Made by a program: the position numbers and the translations under genes. From positions 20,666-84,665 of the forward strand of contig MKJV01000089.1 in the NCBI GenBank assembly GCA_001942185.1: a stretch of DNA of 64,000 bases, written 5' to 3'. Source of the DNA: Pseudonocardia sp. CNS-004. Its GTDB lineage: Bacteria; Actinomycetota; Actinomycetes; Mycobacteriales; Pseudonocardiaceae. The first letter of the stretch is position 1; every line of letters starts with the position of its first letter. Shown here piece after piece: positions 27,119 through 35,819 of this stretch. The notes beneath the pieces were generated by a model, which was not told where the DNA came from, did not search any database, and saw nothing but the letters and a program-made list of their open reading frames with translations.

Positions 27119-28537
27119 ATGACACAAGAGACGGAACGCGCCAATGCCTACGAGCTGGAACAGGGGCGCGGCCGCCGCATCGCCACCACCGCGATCGCCG
27201 TCGTCGGCCTGATCGTCTGCGCGATCGCGGGCGCCACGGCCGATGCGCCGACGCTGTGGGGCGTCCTGCCGATCGCGATGTACGCCGTGTTGTGCCTGCT
27301 CGGCATGGACCTGGTGATCGCCACCGTGGTGAGCCTGGTGGGCGGCGTGCTCATCGCCCGCCAGACGCCCGCCGAGTTCGGTGCGCTGCTCGGCGAGTCG
27401 ATGGGCGACCTCGTCACGACGATCGGCGTGATCATCATGCTCGGCGCGGGCGTCGGGGAGGTGCTGCGCGTCACCGGGGTGGCCCACACGATCGTCCACT
27501 GGGTGCTGCGGGTGGCGGGCCAGCGCAGCCAGCGCGCGGTGCTGCTCGGCGTGATGCTGTCCTGCCTGGTGCTCGTCACCAGCCTCGGCACGCTCGCCGG
27601 GGCGCTCGCGATCTCGGCCCCGATCCTGCTGCCCGTTGCGGCGCGGGTCGGTTTCACGCGTGCCGCCACCGCCGCGATGATGTTCGTCGGGGGCTGCGCC
27701 GGGCTCGCGCTCGCCCCGTTCGCCGGGTCGAACGTCGCGATCATGGAGGCGGCGGACGTCGGGTACCTGACCTACCTGCAGTACGGCGCGGCACCGATCG
27801 CCGTGCTGTCGCTGCTCGTCGCGATGGTCGTCGTGCCCTGGATCCAGCGCCGCAGCGCCCGGACCGGCGACTTCTACAGCGACGCCGACCTGGAGACCGA
27901 AGAGGCCGAGGTGCCTGCGGGAGCCGGCCGGGCCACCGCGGTGTTCCTCGTGCTGCTCGTCGCCACCGTCGGCTACGCCACGGTCACGGCAGCCGGCACC
28001 TCGTTCCCGCTGCTCGCGCTGCCGCTGCTGGGCATCGCCACCGGCGTCGCCGCGCGGCTGCCGGCCACCGACATCGCGCGGCACCTCTACCGCGGCGCGG
28101 CCCGGCTGGTGAGCATCTTCCTGCTGTTCTGGCTGCTCGCGGCGCTGTTCCTGGTGATCGACGGCCTGAAGCCCTACGACGTCGTGCTCGAGATCTTCGG
28201 GCCGCAGCTGCAGAGCTCGTCGGGCGTCGGGTTCGCCGTCGCGATCGCGCTGCTCGGCTGGGTGGGCGTGCCCGGCGCCACCGCGGCCCAGGTGGTGCTG
28301 CTGGACCAGGTGTTCGGCGATCTCGCCACGACCGTCGGGCTGAGCTCCGGTGCCTGGGTGATCGTGATGCTGTGGGCGTCGAAGGCCGACACGTACGGTC
28401 CGTTCCCCAACGCCAACATGGTCGGCGCGATGGGGCTGGCCCGATCCACGAACCTGCGGTCCCTCCTGCTCACCGGGTGGCTGGTGCTGATCCCGGCGTC
28501 GCTGATGTACGTGGGGATCCTGGCGGTGCTGTCATGA
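27119..28537 (+). CDS. Polytopic permease 1, ion-transporter superfamily (GntP/NhaC-like)
   Basis: This 472-residue protein has about 11-12 membrane helices. Notable stretches are SMGDLVTTIGVIIMLGAGVGEVLRVTGVAHTIVHWVL, GTLAGALAISAPILLPVAARVGFTRAATAAMMFVGGCAG and the repeat-like LLGWVGVPGATAAQVVLLDQVFG. Its layout fits secondary transporters of carboxylates or amino acids. It is a close relative of the permease at 30188-31597. It follows the racemase gene and overlaps the D-aminoacylase start (ATGA), so it probably imports D-amino acids or their N-acyl derivatives. The exact family is not certain. Confidence 0.78.
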   Translation: MTQETERANAYELEQGRGRRIATTAIAVVGLIVCAIAGATADAPTLWGVLPIAMYAVLCLLGMDLVIATVVSLVGGVLIARQTPAEFGALLGESMGDLVTTIGVIIMLGAGVGEVLRVTGVAHTIVHWVLRVAGQRSQRAVLLGVMLSCLVLVTSLGTLAGALAISAPILLPVAARVGFTRAATAAMMFVGGCAGLALAPFAGSNVAIMEAADVGYLTYLQYGAAPIAVLSLLVAMVVVPWIQRRSARTGDFYSDADLETEEAEVPAGAGRATAVFLVLLVATVGYATVTAAGTSFPLLALPLLGIATGVAARLPATDIARHLYRGAARLVSIFLLFWLLAALFLVIDGLKPYDVVLEIFGPQLQSSSGVGFAVAIALLGWVGVPGATAAQVVLLDQVFGDLATTVGLSSGAWVIVMLWASKADTYGPFPNANMVGAMGLARSTNLRSLLLTGWLVLIPASLMYVGILAVLS

Positions 28538-30108
28538 CCGACCTCGTGATCACGGGCGGGACGCTCGTCGACGGCACCGGTGCTCCCGGGCGCCCCGCGG
28601 ACATCGGGGTCACCGCGGGCCGGGTGGACGCCGTCGCCGCGCCGGGGACGCTCACCGGGCGGCGGCTCGACGCCGCCGGGCTCGTGGTCTGCCCCGGCTT
28701 CATCGACCTGCACTCGCACGCCGACTTCAGCATCACCGGGCACCCGGGCGCCGACACCGCCGTCACCCAGGGCGTCACCACGCTGGTCACGGGCAACTGC
28801 GGCTTCTCGCCGTTCCCGGTCGGCGACCTCGACGAGCTGCGGTCGCGTCGGCGTTCCTGCAGGCCGAGCTCGACTGGACCTGGACCGACGCGGCCGGCTA
28901 CGCCGACGCGGTCGACGCCTCCCGGCCCGCGGTGAACCTCGCCCTGCAGGTCGGCACTCGGCGCTGCGCCTCGCCGCCATGGGTGGCGCGGAGCGCGCCC
29001 CGTCGCCCGGCGAGCTGGAGCGGATGGGTGAGCTGCTCGGCGAGGCGGCCGTGCAGGGCGCCTGGGGGTTCTCCACCGGCCTGATCTACGCACCCGGCGC
29101 CTACGGCGATCCTGCCGAGGTCACCGCGCTGGCCCGGATCGCCGCCGCGCACGGCCTGCTCTACTCCACGCACATGCGCAACGAGGCCGACACGCTGCTC
29201 GACGCCGTGCGCGAGGCCGTCGCCACGGCAAGAACCACCGGGGTGCGGCTGGAGATCTCGCACCTCAAGGCGATGGGCCGCACCAACCACGGCGCCGTCA
29301 CCGAAGCACTGGCGATCATCGACGCGGCCCGCGCCGACGGCGTGGACGTCACCTGCGACGTGTACCCGTACACGGCCTCGTCCACCACGCTCACCTCCCG
29401 GTTGCCGGCATGGGCGCTGGACGGTGGCGTGGACCGGATGCTGGAGCGGCTCGCCGACGGCCCCACCCGGGACCGCGTGGCGGCCGGGCTGCGCGAGCGG
29501 ATGGCCCGCGACGTCGATCCGGAGGCGTCGTGATCGCCGACCTGCCGCCCGGCCCGTTCGCCGGGGCGCGCGGGCGCAGCATCGCCGACATCGCCCGCGA
29601 GCTCGGCACCGACCCCGCCGACGCCGCGCTGCGCGTCCTCGCCGACCACCGCGGCGCCGTGTCGATCGTGAACCACGCGATGGCCGCCGCCGACGTCCGC
29701 GCGGTGCTGCGGCACGCGGCCGCGAGCGTCGCCAGCGACGGCTGGGTGCTGCGCCCCGACGGACCCGGCCGCCCGCACCCGCGCAGCTTCGGCACGTTCA
29801 CGAAGGTCGTCGGCCCACACGTGCGCGACGGCGACCTGCCGCTCGCCGCGGCCGTCCACAAGATGACCGGCCTGCCCGCCGCCCGACTCGGCATGACCGA
29901 CCGCGGCGTCCTGCGACCCGGCGCCGTGGCCGACATCGCCGTGCTCGACCCCGCGACGGTGACCGACCACTCCACCTACGACGACCCGTGGCAGCTCTCG
30001 ACCGGCGTGCGGCACGTGCTGGTGGCCGGCGAGCCGGTCCTGGCGGACGGGACGCTCACGGATGCGCGGCCTGGAAAGGTCCTCCGCCGCTCCGCGCCTC
30101 CCCCGTGA
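28534..30108 (+). CDS. N-acyl-D-amino-acid deacylase (D-aminoacylase), frameshifted
   Basis: The amidohydrolase signature CPGFIDLHSHADFSITGHPGADTAVTQGVTTLVTGNCGFSPFPV is at residues ~50-95, with HSHAD supplying metal ligands. GAWGFSTGLIYAPGAYGDPAEVTAL, YSTHMRNEADTLLDAVREAV and LEISHLKAMGRTNHGAV give the other His ligands. The C-terminus FGTFTKVVGPHVRDGDLPLAAAVHKMTGLPAARLGMTDRGVLRPGAVADIAVLDP is typical of D-aminoacylases. The pieces lie in different frames, with breaks near 28845, 28960 and 29530. Summed, they give about 520 residues, the normal length. It hydrolyses N-acyl-D-amino acids and fits the D-amino-acid salvage cluster. Confidence 0.87.
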
Positions 30109-30159
30109 CAGCAAAGTGGCTCTGCCGGCACGAGATGTCAGCAAAGCCACTCTGCTGAC
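30107..30159. repeat. Inverted repeat at the D-aminoacylase stop codon
   Basis: GACAGCAAAGTGGCT (30107-30121) faces AGCCACTCTGCTGAC (30145-30159), 13 of 15 positions pairing. It begins at the stop codon of the D-aminoacylase gene and ends 28 bases before the next permease start. A processing or attenuating hairpin between two operon genes is the simplest reading. Confidence 0.55.
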
Positions 30160-30187
30160 ATCCCCGCCCGCTCCCCCTGGAGAGACA

Positions 30188-31597
30188 GTGACCGTCTCGG
30201 ACGTCAACATCTACACGCTCGACATGTCGCGGCGGCAGGCCGTCGCCGCCGCCGTTCTCTACGCACTCGCGCTGGTCGCGAGCATCGTGGTCGCGATCAA
30301 CACGGACCAGCCGGGTCTGTGGGGGCTCGTCCCGATCGTCGTCTACGCGGGGCTCGCGCTGCTCGGGGTCGACATGGTGCTGGCGACGCTGGGCGCGGTG
30401 GTCTCCGCGGTCGTGCTGACCCGCTCCACACCCGCGGAGCTCGGGCCGGTGCTGATCGAGTCGATGGGCTCGCTGATCGCGCTGCTCGGCGTGATCATCC
30501 TGCTCGGTGCAGGGCTCGGCGAGGTGCTCAAGCGCACCGGGGTGGCCGAGTTCATCGTGCTGAGCGTGGTGCGCAAGGTCGGGCTCACCACCCAGCTGCG
30601 GGCCCAGCTCGGCGTGATGATCGCGTGCACCGTGCTCGCCGGCGCGCTCGGCACGCTCGCCGGTTCGGTGGCGATCGTCGCGCCGATCGTGATCCCGCTG
30701 CTCGCCGCGCTGCGGTTCTCGACCACGGCCACCGCGGCGATGTTCTTCTTCAGCGGCCTCGCCGGGCTCACGCTCAGCCCGTTCGCGCCGATCACCGCGA
30801 GCATCTACGGCGCCGCGGGGGTCAGCTGGATCGGCTACGTCCTCGCCGCGGGCCTGCCCACCGCGGCCGTGATGTTCGGCGTCGGCTTCGCCGCCGTCCG
30901 CTGGAACCAGCGCCGCACCGCCGAGGCGTTCCCGTACCCGCCCGAACGCGCCGTCGACCTCGACGACGTGCACGAGCCCACACCCGGCGCCGGACGCACC
31001 ACTGCCGCGTTCCTGATCGCGTTCGTCGCGCTCGTCGGCTACAGCGGCGTCACGGCGGCGGGCGCCACGTTCGTGCCGGTGGCGCTGATCGTGCTCATCG
31101 CGGTCGCCGGGCTCGCGGCGCGACGGCCGATCGGCGAGCTGATGGGCGCGGTGTACACGGGCGCGAGCAGGCTGCTCGGGATCTTCTTCCTGTTCTTCCT
31201 GCTGGCCGTGCTGTTCACGCTCGTCGACTCCATGGGCGTCTACGACGGCGTCGCCGAGCAGTTCTCGCTGTCCACGCTGAGCCCCTACCTGTTCTGCCTC
31301 GTCGTGGTGCTGATCGGCTGGGTCGGGGTCGCGGGCGCGGCCGCCGCGCAGGCGGTGCTGGTGAACCAGGTGTTCGGGCCGATCGCCGTGGCGCTCGGCG
31401 TGCCCCCTGCTGCGTGGAGCGTCGTGCTGCTCGCCGTCTCGCAGACCGACGGGCTCGGCCCGTTCCCCAACCCCGACATGATCGGGCAGATGGGCCTGGC
31501 CGAGTCCCGCTCGTTGCGGTGGCAGCTGCTGTCGTCCTACCTCGTGCTCGTCCCCGTCATCGCGCTCTACGCCCTGCTGCTCGGGATCTACCTGTGA
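30188..31597 (+). CDS. Polytopic permease 2, paralogue of permease 1
   Basis: The 469-residue protein has the same fold and motifs as the gene at 27119: SMGSLIALLGVIILLGAGLGEVLKRTGVAEFIV, GTLAGSVAIVAPIVIPLLAALRFSTTATAAMFFFSGLAG and LIGWVGVAGAAAAQAVLVNQVFGPIA. It ends with the parallel QTDGLGPFPNPDMIGQMGLAESRSLRW. GTG 30188 follows a GGAGAG. The two permeases bracket the D-aminoacylase gene and probably arose by duplication, handling related substrates. It overlaps the serine hydrolase gene by GTGA. Confidence 0.78.
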   Translation: MTVSDVNIYTLDMSRRQAVAAAVLYALALVASIVVAINTDQPGLWGLVPIVVYAGLALLGVDMVLATLGAVVSAVVLTRSTPAELGPVLIESMGSLIALLGVIILLGAGLGEVLKRTGVAEFIVLSVVRKVGLTTQLRAQLGVMIACTVLAGALGTLAGSVAIVAPIVIPLLAALRFSTTATAAMFFFSGLAGLTLSPFAPITASIYGAAGVSWIGYVLAAGLPTAAVMFGVGFAAVRWNQRRTAEAFPYPPERAVDLDDVHEPTPGAGRTTAAFLIAFVALVGYSGVTAAGATFVPVALIVLIAVAGLAARRPIGELMGAVYTGASRLLGIFFLFFLLAVLFTLVDSMGVYDGVAEQFSLSTLSPYLFCLVVVLIGWVGVAGAAAAQAVLVNQVFGPIAVALGVPPAAWSVVLLAVSQTDGLGPFPNPDMIGQMGLAESRSLRWQLLSSYLVLVPVIALYALLLGIYL

Positions 31598-32369
31598 CGG
31601 CCGCCGACGTGCTCGCCGGCCTCCCCGACGGCGGGTCCGCGCAGGTCGCCGGCGAGGTGTTCGGGACGCCCCCCTACGGCGGGGCGCCGGTGCGCGCCGT
31701 CGCCGCGCGCCGGGGCGCCCTCCGGTTGCGCTGCGCATCGGTGCTGAAGCCGCTGATCGTCTGGACGGGCGGCGGTGGGCGCACCGAGGACGGCGAGCGG
31801 GCGGTCCGCACCTCCGACAACGCCGCCACCGACCGCATCTGGCACGCGGGCCCGCCTTCCCGGATCCTCGACCGGGTCGCCGGCGCACCGGTGTGCGCTG
31901 GCGGGCGTCGGGCGCGGACCCCGGCTGGTTCGGCGGGGTCGAGGTGAGCGCCACCGAGCTCGTCACCGCCTACGGGGCGCTCGCCCGCGCGGCGGGCGAT
32001 CCGGCCGCCGCTCGGGTGCTGGGCTGGATGCGGGCCGTGGAGCCCGAGCAGGCGTTCGGCATCCCGGAGGCGGTGGCGGACACGCTCGGTGTCCCGGCGT
32101 CCGGCGTCGCGGTGAAGGCGGGCTGGATCGGCCACCCCGACGAGTCGGTGCTGCGCACCCACGTCGTCGCGATCGCCGAACGGGACGGGGAGACCGTGGT
32201 GGTCGCCGCCCTGACCGCCCTCCCCTACCCCGCCGACCGCGACCGCTACCAGGACGCGCTGCGCGCCGGGCGGCCCGTCGTCGACGTGCACGAAGGGCTC
32301 GCCGGGCCGCTCCTGCGCGACCTGCTGGCGGCGACCTGCCGCGACCTGGCCCGTCTCGGCGCCCGCTGA
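31594..32369 (+). CDS. Serine hydrolase of the class A beta-lactamase fold (one frameshift)
   Basis: Short protein (~258 residues) without signal peptide. Active-site motifs are S49-V-L-K52 (ASVLKPLI), SDN at 74-76 (TSDNAATDRI) and a KAG in place of KTG (GVAVKAGWIG). The omega-loop Glu needed by true class A beta-lactamases is not evident. The frame changes near 31890, after RILDRVAG. The lack of a signal peptide and the position at the end of a D-amino-acid operon favour an intracellular D-amino-acid amidase, esterase or peptidase over a resistance enzyme. Confidence 0.65.
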
Positions 32370-32375
32370 GGGCAC

Positions 32376-32861
32376 TCAGCCCTGGAGCGCGGCGAGCATG
32401 CTGGGCTCGTAGGAACCGCCCGGGTTGCGCACGATGACGTTCATCCGCGTGGAGGCGTTGATCAGGGCGATCACGCAGACCAGCGCGCCGACCTCGTCGT
32501 CGTCGTAGTGCTTGCGCACCTCGGCCCAGGTCTCGTCGGACACGCCCCCGTGCGCGTCGGCGACCCGGGTGCCCTCCTCGGCGAGCGCCAGCGCCGCACG
32601 CTCGGCCTCGGTGAACACGCTGGACTCGCGCCAGGCGGCGACCAGGTTGAGCCGCAGCGGGGTCTCGCCGGCCGCGGCGGCCTCCTTGGTGTGGAAGTCG
32701 AGGCAGAAGCCGCAGCCGTTGATCTGGCTGACGCGCACCTCCACCAGTTCCCGGACGGTCTTGGGCAGCGTCGAGCCGTCGAGGGCCTGCGACGTGCTGT
32801 AGAACCGCTTGGCGACCTTCGCCGCGGTCGGGCTTTCGAGCAGGTTGAACCGCTGTTGCAT
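32376..32861 (-). CDS. AhpD-like alkylhydroperoxidase / carboxymuconolactone decarboxylase family protein
   Basis: The 161-residue protein has the CxxC redox centre and proton-relay His in VRVSQINGCGFCLDFHTKEAAAAGETPLRLNLVAAWRESSVFTEAERAALALAEEGTRV. The C-terminal VGALVCVIALINASTRMNVIVRNPGGSYEPSML is typical of the YciW/AhpD-like branch. Such proteins reduce peroxides with a thiol partner. It converges with the serine hydrolase 6 bases away and has its own promoter region to the right. Confidence 0.9.
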   Translation of the reverse strand: MQQRFNLLESPTAAKVAKRFYSTSQALDGSTLPKTVRELVEVRVSQINGCGFCLDFHTKEAAAAGETPLRLNLVAAWRESSVFTEAERAALALAEEGTRVADAHGGVSDETWAEVRKHYDDDEVGALVCVIALINASTRMNVIVRNPGGSYEPSMLAALQG

Positions 32862-33026
32862 GACTTCGCCTCATCCGTGGTGTCGTGAGCTGGACGACCA
32901 CGAGATGCCGGCGCGCCGATCGCTGTGACGGCGCGGCTGCGTGACGCCCGCCACGTGCAGCTGGAGCCCGGCTCGTGCGCACTCACGCCGATGCTCCTGT
33001 GGAAGTCGCGCGGCGGGTTCGACGGT

Positions 33027-33086
33027 GATCGGCCGGACCATGACGTGAACCGCAGCAGCGCGGTTGATGCCACGTTTCCACTGATC
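33027..33086. repeat. GATC-bounded 60-bp palindrome, copy 4
   Basis: Begins GATCGGCCGGACC and ends CACTGATC. The conserved arm ends pair and AACCGC faces GCGGTT around the centre. Outer arms are degenerate; length and GATC ends match the family. Confidence 0.5.
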
Positions 33087-33109
33087 ATCGCCACCCGTGC
33101 GTGCCTCGT

Positions 33110-33169
33110 GATCGACGGGAATGGGACATGGGCTGCGCGGATGCACCGCATGTCCCGTTCCTGCTGATC
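33110..33169. repeat. GATC-bounded 60-bp palindrome, copy 5
   Basis: GATCGACGGGAATGGGACATG faces CATGTCCCGTTCCTGCTGATC, 17 of 21 positions pairing, around a GC-rich centre. The GGAA at arm position 9-12 recurs in the AGATCT-centred copies. It lies 23 bases after copy 4. Confidence 0.65.
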
Positions 33170-33492
33170 AAGGCCCAGGCGGACGAGGCCTCGAGTGGCT
33201 GCCCGCGGGCACGGTCGTCGAGGACCGCCGCGCCCCACGCACCCGTGCGGGCGGTGCAAAGCCGGCCACTCGCGGGCGCTAACGGGTCGGTGGGTGGGGC
33301 TGTCGCGCCGGCCGCGATGAGCCCACCAGGCACATACTCGACATCCACACGTCGATCTCGACCCGGCGGGCACCGGCTCGCGCGCATCGTCCTCACATCC
33401 GGACGGCGCGGACGTCCTCACTGCGACTCGCCTACACGCAGACCCTGATTCGCGGAACGCTCAGGTGTGCCGAACGCTGGTAGAAGTCCTCC

Positions 33493-33996
33493 ATGGCCGA
33501 TACGCGGGCGCGCCGCACCGAGCGGTGGTTCAGGGCCGCGCTGCTGTTGAAGGGCCTCGACGGGGCCGCCGAGCTGCTCGGCGCCGTGGTGCTGCTGCTC
33601 GTCCCCACCGCCTCCGTGCACCGGCTGGTCGCCGAGATCGTGAGCCGCGACCTGCTCGGCCCGCCCGACGGCTTCCTCACCCGCCACCTCGTGGCGGGCA
33701 CCGCCGAGTTCGCCGCGGGCAGCCGCACCTTCGTGCTCGTCTACCTCGGGTTGCACGGCGCCGTGAAGCTCGCGCTGGTGTGGGCGTTGCTGCGCAGGTG
33801 GCGCCCGGCCTACCCGGTGGCGGTGGTCGTGCTCGGCGTGTTCGTCGGCTACGAGCTGCTCCGCGCGGTCCGCACCGGGTCGCTCCTGCTGCCGTTCCTG
33901 GCCGCGCTGGACGTACTGGTCATCGTGCTCGTCCTGCGGGAGTACCGGCTGCTCCGGACGAATGCTGCGCCCGGCGGAGATGTGCCCCACCTGTGA
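33493..33996 (+). CDS. DUF2127 domain membrane protein
   Basis: The 167-residue protein has four hydrophobic segments: AALLLKGLDGAAELLGAVVLLL, FVLVYLGLHGAVKLALVWALL, YPVAVVVLGVFVGYELLRAV and LPFLAALDVLVIVLVLREY. The GLDGxxELLGG-like start and LxLHGxxKL motif are typical of DUF2127. Function is unknown. An inner-membrane location is certain from composition. Confidence 0.85.
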   Translation: MADTRARRTERWFRAALLLKGLDGAAELLGAVVLLLVPTASVHRLVAEIVSRDLLGPPDGFLTRHLVAGTAEFAAGSRTFVLVYLGLHGAVKLALVWALLRRWRPAYPVAVVVLGVFVGYELLRAVRTGSLLLPFLAALDVLVIVLVLREYRLLRTNAAPGGDVPHL

Positions 33997-34084
33997 ATCC
34001 CCTACGGGGATGCCCGGCCGGGCCCGATCGGCGCTCCCGATCGCCATCATGGGCGGGCACTCGACGAGGCGGGAGGGGCCGCGG

Positions 34085-35002
34085 ATGGGACGACCACGCG
34101 AGCGCGAGGCGGGCGGGCTCCTCCTCCACGTGATCAGGTCCCGGCCGCTCACGAGCTTCTTCGTGATGACGTTCGCCCTGTCCTGGGCGTGGTTCGGGTT
34201 GGCGCTCGGCGTGTGGGGCTGCCGCTGCAGGGACCGGCCGGCTTCGTCGGCACGCTCGTCGGCCCGTGCCTTGCGGGCTTCACGATGACCGCGCTCCTGC
34301 GCGGGCGCGCCGGTGTGCTCCACCTGCTGCGCCGGATGGTCCGCTGGCGGGTCGCGCCGGTGTGGTACCTGCTCGCGATGCTCGCATGGCCCGCGCTGCT
34401 GGTGGCGACGGTGCTGGTGCTGCCGGGCCGGCCCGGCGGTGGCGGCACGCCGCCGGTCCTCTCCGGAGCGGGCTTTCTGGGGCTCTACCTCTCGATCCTC
34501 GTCTTCGGCGGCCCGCTGGGCGAGGAACCCGGGTGGCGCGGCTTCGCCCTGCCCGGGCTGCAGGAGCGGTGCGGGCCGCTGGTCGGGGCGCTGCTGCTCG
34601 GAGCGCTGCACGGCACCTGGCACCTCCCGATCTACCTCCTGATCCCCGGCTACAAACGGGGCGCCGACCGGCCTCCCGGGGACGCTCGCGCAGTTCCTGC
34701 TCTTCGTCGTCGGGGTCACCGCGGGATCGGTCGTCTTCACCTGGCTGTTCAACAACACCCGCGGGAGCATCCTGATCGCGGTGCTCCACCACGCCGCCAC
34801 CAACACCGCCGGCATCGTCGTGAGCACGGTCCTCCCCGGCACGGCCGTGCTGCCCGCTCTCGGCCAGGTCCGTCTCCCGCTCGAGATCGCACTCGCACTG
34901 CTGATCATCTTTGCGACGCGCGGAGGGCTGTCGTACGAGCGCTACCGGCGGGAGACCGCGGCCGACGGCTCGTGGCCCCAGGCGATCAGCCCAGCGCGTT
35001 GA
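34085..35002 (+). CDS. CPBP-family intramembrane metalloprotease (frameshifted)
   Basis: The three CPBP motifs are readable: GGPLGEEPGWRGFALPGLQ (EExxxR), LLLGALHGTWHLPIYLL (HxxxH) and IAVLHHAATNTAGIVVS (HxxxN). They lie in membrane helices of a protein of about 305 residues. Three frames are needed: the start MGRPREREAGGLLLHVIRSRPLTSFFVMTFALSWAWFGLALG, the middle from about 34215 and the end from about 34680. CPBP proteases often process signals or protect against peptides. The last 17 bases overlap the convergent membrane protein gene. Confidence 0.82.
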
Positions 35003-35663
35003 TCGCGCGGGCGACCACCAGCACGACCACCACCAGTGATACCCCGGCCTGCACGGCCATCGTCAGCTTCGCCCACCGCGACAGCGGCAGCACGTCGGTG
35101 GGGCTGAACGCCGTGGCGTTCGTGAACGACAGGTAGGCGTAGTCGACGAAGCCCGGTTCCCACTCCCGGCCGGCGATCTCGGGTGCCTGCATCTGGGGGA
35201 ACAGGAAGTCGGGACGGTCGGCCACCGCCGCCGCGCGGGCCGCGGGACCACCGCGGTCGAGCTCCCAGTACACGAGCCCGAACGCCAGCACGTTGGTCAG
35301 CCAGATCGCGCCGCCCGCGCCGAGCAGCTCACCGGGCGTCGCGGGCCGTCCCGTGAGCAGGTCGACGACGAGCAGCACCACCGACCACCCGTTCGCCACG
35401 GCGACGAGCCCGGTCAGCACGAGGCCTGCCGTGCGCAGCACCGCCGACTCGCGATCCACCCGGAACGGGTTGACCACCACCAGCCCGACGAGCACCGCGA
35501 GCTCGAGCGCCGGAAGGACGTAGCGACCTTCCGGCACCACCTGCGCGGGCATCAGCAGCTGGAGGCAGATGGTCGCGGCCACCGCCGCCGCGGCGGGCCA
35601 GCGGTGCTCGCCGGGCGTCGGCCGCGCCCACGCGGGGACCAGCTCGGATCCGTTCCGGTTCAC
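34986..35663 (-). CDS. Polytopic membrane protein, DUF1345-like
   Basis: The ~225-residue protein has five or six membrane helices and ends EPGFVDYAYLSFTNATAFSPTDVLPLSRWAKLTMAVQAGVSLVVVVLVVARAINALG. DYxYLSFT followed by a transmembrane ion-channel-like tail resembles DUF1345 proteins. GTG 35663 (NRNGSELVPAWARPTPGEHRW) is preferred to the longer open frame beginning at 35708. Function is not known. Confidence 0.65.
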   Translation of the reverse strand: MNRNGSELVPAWARPTPGEHRWPAAAAVAATICLQLLMPAQVVPEGRYVLPALELAVLVGLVVVNPFRVDRESAVLRTAGLVLTGLVAVANGWSVVLLVVDLLTGRPATPGELLGAGGAIWLTNVLAFGLVYWELDRGGPAARAAAVADRPDFLFPQMQAPEIAGREWEPGFVDYAYLSFTNATAFSPTDVLPLSRWAKLTMAVQAGVSLVVVVLVVARAINALG

Positions 35664-35762
35664 CGGCCGAGTCTGCCGGACGCGGCGGCGGACGGGCCGG
35701 ATCCGCAACGCCCTCGACGACCCGCGTCGCGACGATCACATCGCGATCCTGGGCCTCAGCCT

Positions 35763-35781
35763 TGAGGTGAGCCTCACCTCA
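35763..35781. promoter_or_regulatory. Iron box (IdeR/DtxR-type operator)
   Basis: TGAGGTGAGCCTCACCTCA is a perfect 19-bp palindrome with the geometry of actinobacterial iron boxes (consensus TTAGGTTAGSCTAACCTAA). It lies about 40 bases before the siderophore-binding lipoprotein gene. A further AGGTGAGGCT follows immediately and may extend the site. Iron-dependent repression is expected. Confidence 0.75.
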
Positions 35782-35819
35782 GGTGAGGCTGTGCAGGCCA
35801 CTGGGAAGAGGGAGTGCGG

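Larger units (their letters stand above)
32862..33492. other. Intergenic region with two palindromes
   Basis: About 630 bases between the divergent AhpD-like and DUF2127 genes. I see no convincing gene on either strand. It holds two GATC-bounded 60-bp palindromes (33027-33086 and 33110-33169). The part from 33170 to 33492 shows nothing I can name. Confidence 0.6.

Noticed and set aside
31594..32369. Beta-lactam resistance gene
   Set aside because: No export signal, KAG instead of KTG and no evident deacylating Glu; the operon context is amino-acid metabolism.
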